Source of the DNA: Rothia kristinae NBRC 15354
GTDB taxonomy: Bacteria > Actinomycetota > Actinomycetes > Actinomycetales > Micrococcaceae
NCBI RefSeq assembly: GCF_001570865.1
Contig: NZ_BCSM01000001.1
Coordinates: 186,001-250,000, forward strand
DNA: 64,000 nt
Direction: 5' to 3'
Position 1 is the stretch's first letter. Every line of letters begins with the position of its first letter. Positions 1 to 11,037 of this stretch are shown one piece after another. A model generated the notes under the pieces. That model did not search any database and was not told the origin of the DNA. It saw nothing but the letters and a program-made list of their open reading frames with translations. The position numbers and the translations under genes are program-made.

Positions 1-1071
1 CACCATGGCGATCGTGGCGACCCGCCGCATGGCCTGCTCGAGGCCCTCCCGGGCTTCCGTGGAGGTCATCCGCCGCGCCTGCAGGCGCAGCAGCGCGGAG
101 ACCGTCTGCAGATTGTTCTTGACCCGGTGGTGGATCTCGCGGATCGTCGCGTCCTTGGTCATCAGCTCCAGCTCGCGACGCCGGATCTCCGTGACGTCCC
201 GGCACAGCAGCAGCGCTCCGAAGCGCTCCTCCCCGCGGCGGGTCTGCCTTTTCAGCGGGATCGAGCGGAAGGTGATGCTGACCTTGGCCGTGGCCAGCTC
301 GCTGCGCCACGGCATCCGCCCGGTCAGCACCAGAGGCATGACCTCATCGGCTTTGTCGGTCTCCGGCAGCAGCCCCCGGGTCATCTCCGCCAGCGCGGCC
401 CCGATCAGCGGGCCGGAGTATCCCAAGCGGCGGTACACGGACACGGCGTTGGGGCTGGCGAAGGTCACCCGCCCCTCGGCGTCCAGGCGGATGACGCCGT
501 CGGAGACCCGCGGGTTGCCGTGCGTGGCGCCCACGGGCGCTGCGAATTCTGGCCAGGCTCCGCGCGAGACCATGCTCAGCAGCTCCCGCGCGGTCTCCCG
601 GAACACCGAATCCAGCCGTCCGTACATGCGGGAGGCGAAATCTCCGCTGTGCAGGGTCAGCACGGCGATCGTGCGCCCGTGGCGCACCAGCGGATACACC
701 ACGACCTTCTGCAGGAACTCCCCGCCCCATTGGATCTCCTCCAGGGACTGCACGGTCTGGTCGAACCAGCACCGCAGCGCCGCCTCGCCGATCTGCGGGT
801 CCATGGGTCGGCCCACCATGTCCCGGTCGAAGACGGTCTGGGCGCTGGAGGGCCGCACGTGGGCCAAGCCCTGGAATCCGCTCAACGGAGCCGGCCCGCC
901 CTGGGCATGACCCGACAGGTCCACCGAGACGAAGTCCTCCGGGAACCACAGCACCAGGTCCCCGCGTGCCAGATCGGCCACCAGCTGCCAGTCCCCGACC
1001 AGCAGATGCAGCCACTCGGAGTCCCCGGGGCCGAATTCGCCGGTCTTCAGAAGCGGTTCTGCAAGCGTCAT
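1..1071 (-). CDS. pdtaS: Sensor histidine kinase PdtaS, 3' end missing
   Basis: Cytosolic sensor kinase of the family that phosphorylates the ANTAR-type antitermination regulator PdtaR. The 357 visible codons hold an N-terminal GAF-like region, a central PAS-like region (about residues 165-275) and the start of a HisKA_2 domain with the H-box IHHRVKNNLQTVSALLRLQ, typical of this kinase class rather than of ordinary HisKA kinases. The ATP-binding domain lies beyond position 1. No membrane segment is seen in this part, as in mycobacterial PdtaS. The ATG at 1071 has only a weak purine-rich site before it; a possible -10 TACGAT lies at 1124-1119. Gene order relative to secA resembles the mycobacterial pdtaS region. 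Family assignment is firm; the signal sensed is not known from sequence. Confidence 0.9.
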   Translation of the reverse strand, partial: MTLAEPLLKTGEFGPGDSEWLHLLVGDWQLVADLARGDLVLWFPEDFVSVDLSGHAQGGPAPLSGFQGLAHVRPSSAQTVFDRDMVGRPMDPQIGEAALRCWFDQTVQSLEEIQWGGEFLQKVVVYPLVRHGRTIAVLTLHSGDFASRMYGRLDSVFRETARELLSMVSRGAWPEFAAPVGATHGNPRVSDGVIRLDAEGRVTFASPNAVSVYRRLGYSGPLIGAALAEMTRGLLPETDKADEVMPLVLTGRMPWRSELATAKVSITFRSIPLKRQTRRGEERFGALLLCRDVTEIRRRELELMTKDATIREIHHRVKNNLQTVSALLRLQARRMTSTEAREGLEQAMRRVATIAMV

Positions 1072-1140
1072 GGGAGCCTCGCTGACGGTGGTCTCGTGGC
1101 GATGGGGTGGGCCCTCCCATCGTAGGCACGGCCGGTGCGC

Positions 1141-2535
1141 TCAGCGCCGATGCCGCCGCGGCCTGCGTTGCCCGGCGCCGCGACGACCCCCGGAAGCCCT
1201 CGACTGCTCGGCGGCCTCGGATGGGGTCTGGCCACCGGTACCCTCCGGCAGCGGGCGGACCAGGGCCGCCAGATCGCGCAGGTCCGCCGTCAGCGGCGAG
1301 CGCGGGGCCTCCTCCGTGAGGGTCCTGCCGCGCATCAGGGCCCGGTCACAGGCCGGAGGGTCCCACCGCAGGAACGCAGCGATCGGCTCCCCCGGTCCGA
1401 AGCGCGCCCAGGCCCGGCCGATCTCCTCCGCGGCGCGCTCCTCCGCGGCACCGGCGGCCTCGGCGCGCAGCTTGTTGACCACGACGGTCGGGGACGGCAT
1501 GCTCGGCTCGAGCTCACGCAGCCGCTGCAGGTCCTCGACGCCGCGCACCAGCCGGGGCAGGCCGATCGGATCCGCCTGCCCGACGGCCAGGATGCGATCC
1601 GCATCGGCCAAAGCAGTCAGCGTCGCGGTGCTGCGCTGCGGCGCCCCGGGGTCCAGGACCCAGGACTCCTCCTGCTCCAGGCTGTAGCCGACGTCGACGA
1701 TCACCGCGTCGTACTCCTGCCGGGCCAGGCGCAGCACCTTCAGCAGGGGTGCCCGGCGCACCTCGATCCAGCGTTCGGGCCGGGTGATCCCGGTGAGCAC
1801 CTCCAGCCGACGTCGGCCGATCCGCACGACGTCGACGCATTCGGTCAGGCTCCCCGCGTCCAGCACGTCGCGTTCGGCGGCCCGGCAGGCCCGGGAGAGT
1901 CCGGAGCTCTCCTCGAGCAGGCCGAGGAAGGCCGCGATGCCGGCGCCGAAGGTGTCCGCGTCCACGAGCAGGGTGCGGTGCCCGGCCGCGGCCAGCTCGG
2001 CCGCGATCCCGACGGCCGCCGTCGTCGTGCCCGGGGCCCCGAGCGGCCCCCACACCACGGTGCTCTCGCCCCGGGCAGGGCTCTCCCGCTCCGCCGCGGG
2101 CATCTCGGTCGAGGAGCTCGCCGCGGCCGGCTCGGACGGGAGCAGATCCTCGGAGCCGAGGTCCTCGGGCACCGCGGGCTCGGCCGTGGCCGAGGCGATC
2201 TCCGGCACCGGGGTCTCCAGGGCTTGGCGGATCACTTCGGCGGAGGCGGAGGCGGGGATCGTGACCAGCCCCCAGTCCCCTTCCCCGGCGTCGGCTCCCA
2301 TGAGCACGACGGCGGCCCCGGCAGAGCGCAGGGTCTGGACCAGGGAGAGGGTCAGATCCGGGGTGGGGCCCACGATCAGCACGGCATCGGCCAGGCCGCC
2401 GGAGACCGTGGCCAGGACCTCCGAGAGCTCGAAGCAGCTGCGCACCACGGTCAGCCCGGAGCGGCTGTCCTCGATGCGCGCGAGCACCTCGCCCTCGTCG
2501 TCACCGAGCAGGACCACCGACCATCGGGCGCTCAC
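1141..2535 (-). CDS. CpaE-like ParA/MinD-family ATPase
   Basis: 464-residue protein with an N-terminal receiver-like domain (about 1-125), an acidic Ala/Glu-rich linker (to about 155) and a C-terminal MinD/ParA-type ATPase. The Walker A region reads GPLGAPGTTTAAVG, a deviant P-loop, followed by LLVDADTFGAG and a Walker B-like VIVDVGY, the CpaE pattern of Flp/Tad pilus loci. The classical lysine of the P-loop (GKGG/GKT) is not present, so ATPase activity is uncertain. The C-terminus is Arg-rich. It starts with GTG and overlaps the SAF-domain gene by 4 bases (GTGA), so the two are translationally coupled. No pilin, CpaF or TadBC gene is visible in the window, so a pilus role is only suggested by homology. 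Confidence 0.75.
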   Translation of the reverse strand: MSARWSVVLLGDDEGEVLARIEDSRSGLTVVRSCFELSEVLATVSGGLADAVLIVGPTPDLTLSLVQTLRSAGAAVVLMGADAGEGDWGLVTIPASASAEVIRQALETPVPEIASATAEPAVPEDLGSEDLLPSEPAAASSSTEMPAAERESPARGESTVVWGPLGAPGTTTAAVGIAAELAAAGHRTLLVDADTFGAGIAAFLGLLEESSGLSRACRAAERDVLDAGSLTECVDVVRIGRRRLEVLTGITRPERWIEVRRAPLLKVLRLARQEYDAVIVDVGYSLEQEESWVLDPGAPQRSTATLTALADADRILAVGQADPIGLPRLVRGVEDLQRLRELEPSMPSPTVVVNKLRAEAAGAAEERAAEEIGRAWARFGPGEPIAAFLRWDPPACDRALMRGRTLTEEAPRSPLTADLRDLAALVRPLPEGTGGQTPSEAAEQSRASGGRRGAGQRRPRRHRR

Positions 2536-3185
2536 GGCAGGCTCCGGTACGTGGGCACGAGGGTCACCCGGGCATCCGAGGCGGAGGCCCGGATCAGCGA
2601 GGGCAGGTCCTCCTCCTCGACCAGGACCTGCACGGTGACCTGGTCGGATCCGCCGATCGCGGTGTCATCTCGGGTGATGCGCGCGATCTCCGATCCGGTG
2701 ACCGCCCGGGCGGGATCGGGGGTGTCCTGGCCGGCCTGCGCCTGATCGGTCACCCACACATCCACGCTCTGCCCGACCTCCAGACCGCCGGTCTGGTCCC
2801 GGGGCAGCGTCAGGGACATGGGTTTGCGGTGCAGGGCGTCGGCGGCACCGATGCTGCTGCGCGGGATGAGCTGGCCGGTGAAGATCGGCTGCGTGGCCAC
2901 CGCCCCCTCGGCCAGCTGGGCATCCCGGGGCAGATAGCCCTCGCCGGCGTCGGCGAGGCTGACGTCCACGGTGCGCAGATCCTCCGGTTTGACGGTCTCA
3001 CCGACCCGGATGTCGTGCGCGGCGGCCAGATAGGCTTCGGTCCGATCCCCGGCCCGCACGATGCCGACGACCGCGATGACGGAGACGAGCACCAGCAGGA
3101 TGCCCACGAGGAGGCGGGGATCCCGCCAGGTGGGTCGCTGCAGGCGCGGGGAGAGGGCGGCGGTGGGAGTCGGGTGATCGGGCAC
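2532..3185 (-). CDS. SAF-domain membrane protein, CpaB/FlgA-like
   Basis: 217 residues: a short cytosolic N-terminus, one membrane helix (about residues 24-45, LLVGILLVLVSVIAVVGIV), then a SAF domain (about 50-115, with AAHDIRVGETVKPEDL) and a beta-rich C-terminal part, the architecture of CpaB/RcpC pilus-assembly or FlgA-like proteins. It starts with GTG behind GAAGGA, 8 bases upstream. It is first of a two-gene operon with the CpaE-like ATPase. A -10-like TAGGAT sits at 3273-3268. Together the pair resembles the CpaB-CpaE part of a Tad system; the rest of that system is not here. Confidence 0.75.
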   Translation of the reverse strand: MPDHPTPTAALSPRLQRPTWRDPRLLVGILLVLVSVIAVVGIVRAGDRTEAYLAAAHDIRVGETVKPEDLRTVDVSLADAGEGYLPRDAQLAEGAVATQPIFTGQLIPRSSIGAADALHRKPMSLTLPRDQTGGLEVGQSVDVWVTDQAQAGQDTPDPARAVTGSEIARITRDDTAIGGSDQVTVQVLVEEEDLPSLIRASASDARVTLVPTYRSLP

Positions 3186-3267
3186 GGGATGGTCCTTCGC
3201 TCGGTCGGTGCCGGACAGGGGCGCCCGGACTCACCCGGGCGGCGCGGGGTGTGTCCCCTTGCCCGGC

Positions 3268-3273
3268 ATCCTA
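3268..3273 (-). promoter_or_regulatory. -10 box upstream of the SAF/CpaE-like operon
   Basis: TAGGAT on the minus strand, about 82 bases before the GTG of the SAF-domain gene. No good -35 is visible, so this is tentative. The 279-base divergent region (3186-3464) also holds TAGACT at 3391-3396 on the plus strand, about 68 bases before the helix-turn-helix gene. Confidence 0.35.
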
Positions 3274-3464
3274 GCGGGTATGTGAGACCGGACACCGTTT
3301 TCGTCCACAGGCTGGGTCGGTCCGCTCCTGGCGCCTCCGGTCCTTCCGGTCCGGCCCAGTCCAGCGCCCGGGCTGTGGATGGACGGCGACTAGACTGGGG
3401 AGCCGTGCGATGATGGGGCCCAACCCGGGCCCGACCGGAGACCGGTGAGAAAGGACTGCCAGCC

Positions 3465-3686
3465 GTGAGCGCTCCTCGCTTCCTGACGCTGACCGACGTC
3501 GCGGAGACCCTGAACATCTCGATGTCCCAGGCCCGCGCGATGGTGCGCTCCGGAGAGCTGCCCGCGATCCAGGTGGGCGGGCGCGGTCAGTGGCGGGTGG
3601 AGAAGTCCGTGCTGGAGGATTACATCGAGCAGGCCTACCGTCGCACCGCGGCGAGCATCCGCGAACACCAGGACACGCAGGGCTGA
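3465..3686 (+). CDS. BldC/excisionase-like helix-turn-helix DNA-binding protein
   Basis: 73-residue protein made almost wholly of a MerR/excisionase-type winged helix-turn-helix: FLTLTDVAETLNISMSQARAM (about residues 6-26) is the helix-turn-helix, and GGRGQWRVEKSVLEDYIEQAY the wing and last helix. Small BldC-like regulators of this size are common in actinobacteria. It starts with GTG behind GAGAAAGGA, 9 bases upstream; a -10-like TAGACT lies at 3391-3396, giving a leader of about 60 bases. It diverges from the SAF/CpaE-like operon, which it might regulate, but that is only inferred from position. Confidence 0.85.
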   Translation: MSAPRFLTLTDVAETLNISMSQARAMVRSGELPAIQVGGRGQWRVEKSVLEDYIEQAYRRTAASIREHQDTQG

Positions 3687-3729
3687 CGCGGCAGACGACG
3701 CCGCCGGCTCGGCATCTCCTCTGCCGGGC

Positions 3730-4299
3730 TCAGCGCCCATCGGCCTCGGTGCCGCGAGCGGGCACCGCGAGCGCAGCGATCGCGCGGAAGGGATAGACCC
3801 GCCGACCCCGACCTGACCGGGTCGCGCCAGCGTGCTCGGCGCTGAGCCTGAGGATCAGGTGGTCGGCGCCGACCCGCTCGATCACCCCCTCGCACTCGAC
3901 CTCCTCGGCCCCGCGCAGGCTCAGCAGCCGCACCGGCTCCCGGTGCGCGGCCAGCGCCCGCAGCGCCGTCGTGAAGCGCAGCGCACCACCTGAGGCGCCG
4001 CGTCGGGGCGGTGAGGCGGGCTCCCACCAGGTGATCGCGCGGATCGGGATCAGGTGCTCCTCTCCGCGCTGCAGGACCAGCACCCAGTCCGCCCCGACGC
4101 TCTCCAGCACCCCCGCGACCGTGCGGCCGGTGGCGGTCATGAGTCGCAGCGCCGCACCCTGATGGGCGCCCAGCAGCTCGGTCATGGTGGTGCGCGCGAC
4201 GATGAGCCGGGATTCCTCCGCCGCATCCTCCTCGATGCCGCGCTGGCGCTGCGCGGCCCATCGGCTCTCGAAATCCTCGAACAGGCGCTGCCATCTCAT
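3730..4299 (-). CDS. Conserved hypothetical protein, Sm/beta-barrel-like
   Basis: 189 residues, family not recognised. The N-terminus (about 1-35) is a charged amphipathic helix; the rest has short beta-strand-like stretches such as ADWVLVLQRGEEHLIPIRAITWW and a repeat of the same theme near VGADHLILRL, so the protein may contain two small beta-barrel units (the phrase VGAD occurs twice, about 70 residues apart). No signal peptide, membrane helix or catalytic motif. The ATG follows TAGGAT by 6 bases (4311-4306), so it is probably translated from a leaderless transcript. Its 3' end faces the small helix-turn-helix gene, 43 bases away. Confidence 0.75.
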   Translation of the reverse strand: MRWQRLFEDFESRWAAQRQRGIEEDAAEESRLIVARTTMTELLGAHQGAALRLMTATGRTVAGVLESVGADWVLVLQRGEEHLIPIRAITWWEPASPPRRGASGGALRFTTALRALAAHREPVRLLSLRGAEEVECEGVIERVGADHLILRLSAEHAGATRSGRGRRVYPFRAIAALAVPARGTEADGR

Positions 4300-4305
4300 G
4301 GACCG

Positions 4306-4311
4306 ATCCTA
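4306..4311 (-). promoter_or_regulatory. Leaderless -10 box of the 189-residue hypothetical gene
   Basis: TAGGAT on the minus strand, then 6 bases and the ATG at 4299. The spacing puts the transcription start at or next to the A of ATG; no Shine-Dalgarno sequence is present. Confidence 0.6.
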
Positions 4312-4374
4312 GGGCCCTCCGCCCCGTCCGCGCCCGCCTCGAGACCCGACGACGGAATCGGGACAGCCGACCCC

Positions 4375-4403
4375 TTGACAGCCTCTCGACCCTGGGAGAG
4401 ACT
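4375..4403 (+). promoter_or_regulatory. Promoter of the LysM protein gene
   Basis: A perfect TTGACA (4375-4380), 17 bases of spacer and GAGACT (4398-4403), one change from the TAGACT box seen elsewhere in this window. The transcription start would fall near 4410, about 30 bases before the chosen GTG. Confidence 0.55.
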
Positions 4404-4440
4404 TCCAAACATCACCAAACGTCATCAAATGGAAGCATCG

Positions 4441-5487
4441 GTGATCATCATGGAACGTCTTCAGGGTTCCGGACCCCGTGGGTTCTGGCGCGTCGGGACG
4501 CTGCTGTGCCTGTTCGGGGCCATAGCAGCCGCGTCCTCAGCCGCACTGGTGAGCCTGCTGGGAAGCCTCTCCTGGGCCGAGCTGGCCTCCCCCGCCGCGG
4601 ATCCGGAGCGTGTTCTGGTGCGATTCCTGCTCCTGGCGGCGCTGAGCCTGGTGCTGTGGTGGTCCTGCGGCGCTGTACTCCTGGCGGTGCGCGGCCTGCG
4701 CGCCCGGGACCCGGGCAGCCCGGATCTGCGTCCGGCCCACCACCGCCTCCCGCGCCCCGTCGCCTTTCCGGGGCCGGTGTACCGGGTGGTGCTGCTGGCC
4801 CTGGGGATCAACGCCGCGCTGCTGCCGGCGGCCCACGCCCAGCAGGGCGAGGCGAGTCCCTCGATGCTCCCGCAGCCTTCCGGGGCCGCGGAGCCCTCCG
4901 GGCCCACGGACCCGGTCGAGACCCCGGAGGCCGGGACCTCCGCTCCGAGCACCTCCGCCGATGCCGCCGCGCAGACCGCCGCGGATGCGCCCGCCTCGAC
5001 CCCGTCCGAGGGCCCGGAGACGCAGCTGAGCCCGCTGTTCCCGGCCACCGCCGCGATCCTGCCGGCGGCTCAGGCCGAACGGCTCGCGGCCCCGAGCACG
5101 GCCTCCCCCGTCGCCGTACGCGAGGCCGCCGAGCTCACGCCCCTATTCGGCGCCGCCCGCGCCGATACACAGTCCAGCAGCACCGACGTCGAATCCCCTG
5201 CGGACCAGGCGCCCCCGAGCTCACCGGACCGGACGGCGGCCGAAGCCGCCGACGAGGCTCTTCCAGCCTCCGACTCCTCGGTCTCCGGTGACGCGTCCAC
5301 GTGGGTGGTGCTGCGCGGACACACGCTCTGGCAGATCGCCGCGACCTGCACCGGAGACCAGGACGATGCCCGCACGGCCCGCGCCGTGCAGCGGATCTAC
5401 GCCGCCAACGAGCACATCCTCCGGGACGGACCCGACTTCCTGCTGCCCGGCCTGGTCCTCACGATTCCACCGGAGGTCGCCGGCTGA
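4441..5487 (+). CDS. Membrane-anchored LysM-domain protein
   Basis: 348 residues. Three hydrophobic segments (about 20-41, 58-82 and 117-137) are followed by a long Pro/Ala/Ser/Glu-rich extracytoplasmic stretch and a C-terminal LysM domain (about 290-345, with WVVLRGHTLWQIAATCTGD and a closing LLPGLVLTIPP), which would bind peptidoglycan. The third hydrophobic segment ends in LLPAAHAQQ, a good signal peptidase I site, so the LysM part may be released. The GTG at 4441 follows GGAAG by 5 bases and a TTGACA promoter; ATG at 4429 or 4450 are alternatives. It probably forms an operon with the Rv3235-family gene 122 bases downstream; that gap holds an imperfect hairpin (5536-5574). Confidence 0.8.
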   Translation: MIIMERLQGSGPRGFWRVGTLLCLFGAIAAASSAALVSLLGSLSWAELASPAADPERVLVRFLLLAALSLVLWWSCGAVLLAVRGLRARDPGSPDLRPAHHRLPRPVAFPGPVYRVVLLALGINAALLPAAHAQQGEASPSMLPQPSGAAEPSGPTDPVETPEAGTSAPSTSADAAAQTAADAPASTPSEGPETQLSPLFPATAAILPAAQAERLAAPSTASPVAVREAAELTPLFGAARADTQSSSTDVESPADQAPPSSPDRTAAEAADEALPASDSSVSGDASTWVVLRGHTLWQIAATCTGDQDDARTARAVQRIYAANEHILRDGPDFLLPGLVLTIPPEVAG

Positions 5488-5609
5488 ACCGCCGAACGCC
5501 CCCGCCTCCCCGCTCCCGACCGAATGCTCAGCGGAGCCGACCGCCGCCGTGACGGATCCGGTCGGGCTCCCCACCCCGACGACGACCACCCATCGAAAGG
5601 ACTCCCGCC

Positions 5610-6164
5610 ATGTCCGCCACCCAGCTGCCCGCCCCGACCATCAGCCCGCGCACCACCGCCCCGATGCCGAGGGTGCCGCACACCGGCACGGTCCTGTCCA
5701 TCCGCTCCGTGCCCGGGACTCCCGGGGCACATCCTGCCGGGCCGCCCCCGTACTACCAGTGGCGGCGTCGGACCGTGGATCCCGAGGAGGAGCTGCGTCG
5801 CGTGCACGCGATCGCCGGCGCGGTCGGGGCCGCCATCGCGGAGGTCGTCGCCGGGCGGCGCCAGCTGCACCAGCTCTCCCGCTGGGTGCATCCCATGATC
5901 ATGCATCGGATCAGGGAACGGCGCGACCTGGAGGCTGGGACCCCGGTGGCCCCCAGCCCCACGATCGTGGCGCTGGAGCAGGTCCCGCGCGGGTCCCGCT
6001 TCGCCTCCCCCGCCCGTCCCCAGCGGGTCCGGGCGGTGTGCGCGGCCCCCGACGAGTACGAGGCCGCCGTGGTCGTGCGGGTGGAGGATCGCTGCCGGGC
6101 CCTGGCCCTGCGCATCCACCGAGTCCGCGGTCAGTGGCAGATCGTGGCCGCGGAGATCGGCTGA
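5610..6164 (+). CDS. Rv3235-family protein (DUF6459-like)
   Basis: 184 residues. The first 60 are Pro/Thr-rich and probably disordered; a helical part (about 65-105) and a compact beta-rich C-terminal domain follow, ending in VVVRVEDRCRALALRIHRVRG and QWQIVAAEIG, the conserved end of the actinobacterial Rv3235 family found near secA. No membrane segment or known active site; the function of the family is unknown. AAAGGA lies 8 bases before the ATG. It lies downstream of the LysM gene and its 3' end meets secA with only 19 bases between the stop codons. Confidence 0.75.
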   Translation: MSATQLPAPTISPRTTAPMPRVPHTGTVLSIRSVPGTPGAHPAGPPPYYQWRRRTVDPEEELRRVHAIAGAVGAAIAEVVAGRRQLHQLSRWVHPMIMHRIRERRDLEAGTPVAPSPTIVALEQVPRGSRFASPARPQRVRAVCAAPDEYEAAVVVRVEDRCRALALRIHRVRGQWQIVAAEIG

Positions 6165-6183
6165 GGCGCGGGGCCTCCGGCAC

Positions 6184-8982
<2,799 letters not shown>

Positions 8983-9119
8983 GAGCGATGAACTCCTAGT
9001 CACGACGGCGGATGAGGGCGCCGGGAGGCACCCGTGCGGCGGGCGCTCGCCCGCGGTCCCGGGTCCGTGCGCGGCGTCGGCCGCCGCGGGGCGGGTGTGC
9101 CGGGCGGACCCATCAGCGC

Positions 9120-9125
9120 AGTCTA
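9120..9125 (-). promoter_or_regulatory. Possible -10 box for secA
   Basis: TAGACT on the minus strand in the 259-base gap between hpf and secA. It would give secA its own transcript with a leader near 130 bases. No clear -35 is seen. Confidence 0.4.
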
Positions 9126-9184
9126 CGCGATGCGCCGCACCGCGTCCGGTTCTCGCGCATGGGAATCCGCTGGGAGCGCGCGAA

Positions 9185-9222
9185 CGGGGCCCGGGGAGGC
9201 GCCAGCCGCACCCCGGGCCCCG
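9185..9222 (-). terminator. Hairpin terminator after hpf
   Basis: Perfect 12-bp inverted repeat (9185-9196 and 9211-9222, CGGGGCCCGGGG) with a 14-base loop, starting 20 bases after the hpf stop. It separates the hpf transcript from secA. There is no long T run, as is usual in very GC-rich actinobacteria. Confidence 0.65.
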
Positions 9223-9241
9223 CGAACACGGTGACGGGTCC

Positions 9242-9937
9242 TCAGGAGGCCTGGTAGACCCGAGTCTCGGTGGTGCCCTCCTCGGGCGCGTCCTCCCCGA
9301 GGGTGATGACCCCGTAGGTCCAGCCCTTGCGACGGTAGACGGCGGCCGGACGGCCCAGCTCCTCGTCGATGAACAGGTAGAAGTCGTGGCCGACCAGCTC
9401 CATCCGGTCCACGGCCTGGTCCACGCTCAGCTGCTCCGCCGGGAAGGTCTTGCGCCGGATCTGCACCGGGGAGATCTCCGCGGTCAGCGGGTAGTCCTGG
9501 TCGAAGGCCGCCTCCTCCACGGGGACCTCCTCGGCGGAAGCCTCCTCCGCGGGCAGCTCGATGCGGGCCTGCTGCTGCCCCGCCTCGATCACGGGCAGGG
9601 CGCCGGTGGCCTCGGAGACCGACTGGGGGCGGGCATGCCCGCGGCGGATCTTGCGCCGGTCACGGGCGCGGCGCAGGCGCTCCAGCAGCTTGCCGTAGGC
9701 ATCGTCGAACACGGCGAACTTGTCCGCGCCGGTGGCCTCGGCCCGCAGCACCGGGCCGGGCCCGTGCACGGTGATCTCGACGGTGATGGACTGGGGCCCG
9801 CTGCCGACCTTCGCGACCTTCACGTCGATGGATTCCACCCGGTCGTTGAGCTTCTCGAACTTCTCGACCTTCTCCTCGACGTATTCGCGCATGCGCTCGG
9901 GGACCTTGACGTTGCGGCCGTAGACGGTGAGTTCCAC
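9242..9937 (-). CDS. hpf: Ribosome hibernation promoting factor, long form
   Basis: 231-residue long-form HPF, which joins 70S ribosomes into inactive 100S dimers when growth stops. The N-terminal domain (about 1-105) begins [20 protein letters not shown], as in S30AE/YfiA proteins, with the basic [13 protein letters not shown] segment at its end. An acidic Ala/Glu linker follows, then the C-terminal dimerisation domain (about 170-225) with [20 protein letters not shown] and [13 protein letters not shown]. The order secA-hpf-comF is conserved in actinobacteria. A possible -10, TAGGGT, is at 10055-10050, giving a leader of about 105 bases. Confidence 0.95.
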   Translation of the reverse strand: MELTVYGRNVKVPERMREYVEEKVEKFEKLNDRVESIDVKVAKVGSGPQSITVEITVHGPGPVLRAEATGADKFAVFDDAYGKLLERLRRARDRRKIRRGHARPQSVSEATGALPVIEAGQQQARIELPAEEASAEEVPVEEAAFDQDYPLTAEISPVQIRRKTFPAEQLSVDQAVDRMELVGHDFYLFIDEELGRPAAVYRRKGWTYGVITLGEDAPEEGTTETRVYQAS

Positions 9938-10124
9938 GATGACCTCCCTGAGGGAAGAGGCGGGGTGCGGTCGGCCTGCCAGGGGCCGTCACGCCGGACC
10001 CGACAAGGGCCGCCGCACGAGGAGCGGATCTGACCGACTCCCTGTCCCCACCCTACCCGGGCGACGTCGGGCAGGTCACACCATGACGCCGCGAGATCCA
10101 CCGCCCCGAGCCGCAGGAGGCGCC

Positions 10125-10949
10125 TCAATCGGGCAGACGGACCGCCGCGACCACGGCCGCCCCGAGCACCACGCCCCCGGCCTCGAGGATCGCCCGGCGG
10201 GCTTCCTCCAGGCTGGCCCCGGTGGTCAGCACGTCGTCGACCAGCACGCAGCGGGCACCGTCCAGCCGCACCGAGAAGCCGCACCAGGACCACGGCGGGC
10301 TGACGGCGGCGACCATGGAGTGATGGACCCGGGCCCGACGCTGCCCGGCCCCCAGACCCTTCTGCCCGCCGCGGGCGGCACCCCATGCGAGCTTCCCCGG
10401 GGGCCGCCCCCGACGGCGCAGGCACGGGACCAGTCGCAGGCGCACCCCGTCGGGACCGCCGCCGCGCCGCAGCTCGGCCAGCGCACCCCGCGCGAGGGCC
10501 TGTGCCGGGACGAAGCCGCGGCGGCGGAACGCCGCGGCGGAGGAGGGCACGGGCACGATCAGGACCTCGCGCGTTCCCGGCGCATCCGCCAGGGCCTCGG
10601 CCAGGGTCGCGGCCAGCGCGCGGGCCAGGGCCCGGGCGAGCACCGGCTGGGCGTCCGTGCGCCCGCCGTTCTTCCACGCCAGCAGCAGCCGTGCGGCCTC
10701 GTGGCGGTAGGCCCCGGCGGCCGCACAGGGCAGCGCATCCGGCCACCGCGGGGCCCAGGCCGCGGCATCGCACGGACGGGCCGTGAACCGGTGGAACAGC
10801 GCCGAGCACACCGGACACAGTCCCCGGATCCCCACGCCGCAGCAGGCGCAGGAGCGGGGCAGCAGCGCCTCCAGCGTCTGCCCGACCCAGTCCCCCGCCC
10901 GCAGGGCCCAGGCATCCAGGCGGCGCGAGACCGCAGCGTCATCGTCCAT
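10125..10949 (-). CDS. comF: ComF-family phosphoribosyltransferase-like protein
   Basis: 274 residues. The N-terminus carries a small cysteine cluster (CACCGVGIRGLCPVC, about residues 34-48), a probable zinc ribbon, and the C-terminal half is a type I phosphoribosyltransferase fold with the PRPP-binding loop CVLVDDVLTTGASL (about 233-246). ComF proteins are linked to DNA uptake in competent bacteria, but many actinobacteria keep the gene without known competence, so the role here is open. There is no Shine-Dalgarno site; CACAGT lies 8 bases before the ATG, so the transcript may be leaderless. It sits between lpqB and hpf, as in mycobacteria. Confidence 0.88.
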   Translation of the reverse strand: MDDDAAVSRRLDAWALRAGDWVGQTLEALLPRSCACCGVGIRGLCPVCSALFHRFTARPCDAAAWAPRWPDALPCAAAGAYRHEAARLLLAWKNGGRTDAQPVLARALARALAATLAEALADAPGTREVLIVPVPSSAAAFRRRGFVPAQALARGALAELRRGGGPDGVRLRLVPCLRRRGRPPGKLAWGAARGGQKGLGAGQRRARVHHSMVAAVSPPWSWCGFSVRLDGARCVLVDDVLTTGASLEEARRAILEAGGVVLGAAVVAAVRLPD

Positions 10950-11037
10950 GCACCGAGACTGTGCCGCATCGACGCACCCCGGACAAGCCCTGCCGGCTCG
11001 CCTGTGGATGACCCCGCGGATCCCACCGGGGGCGGGC

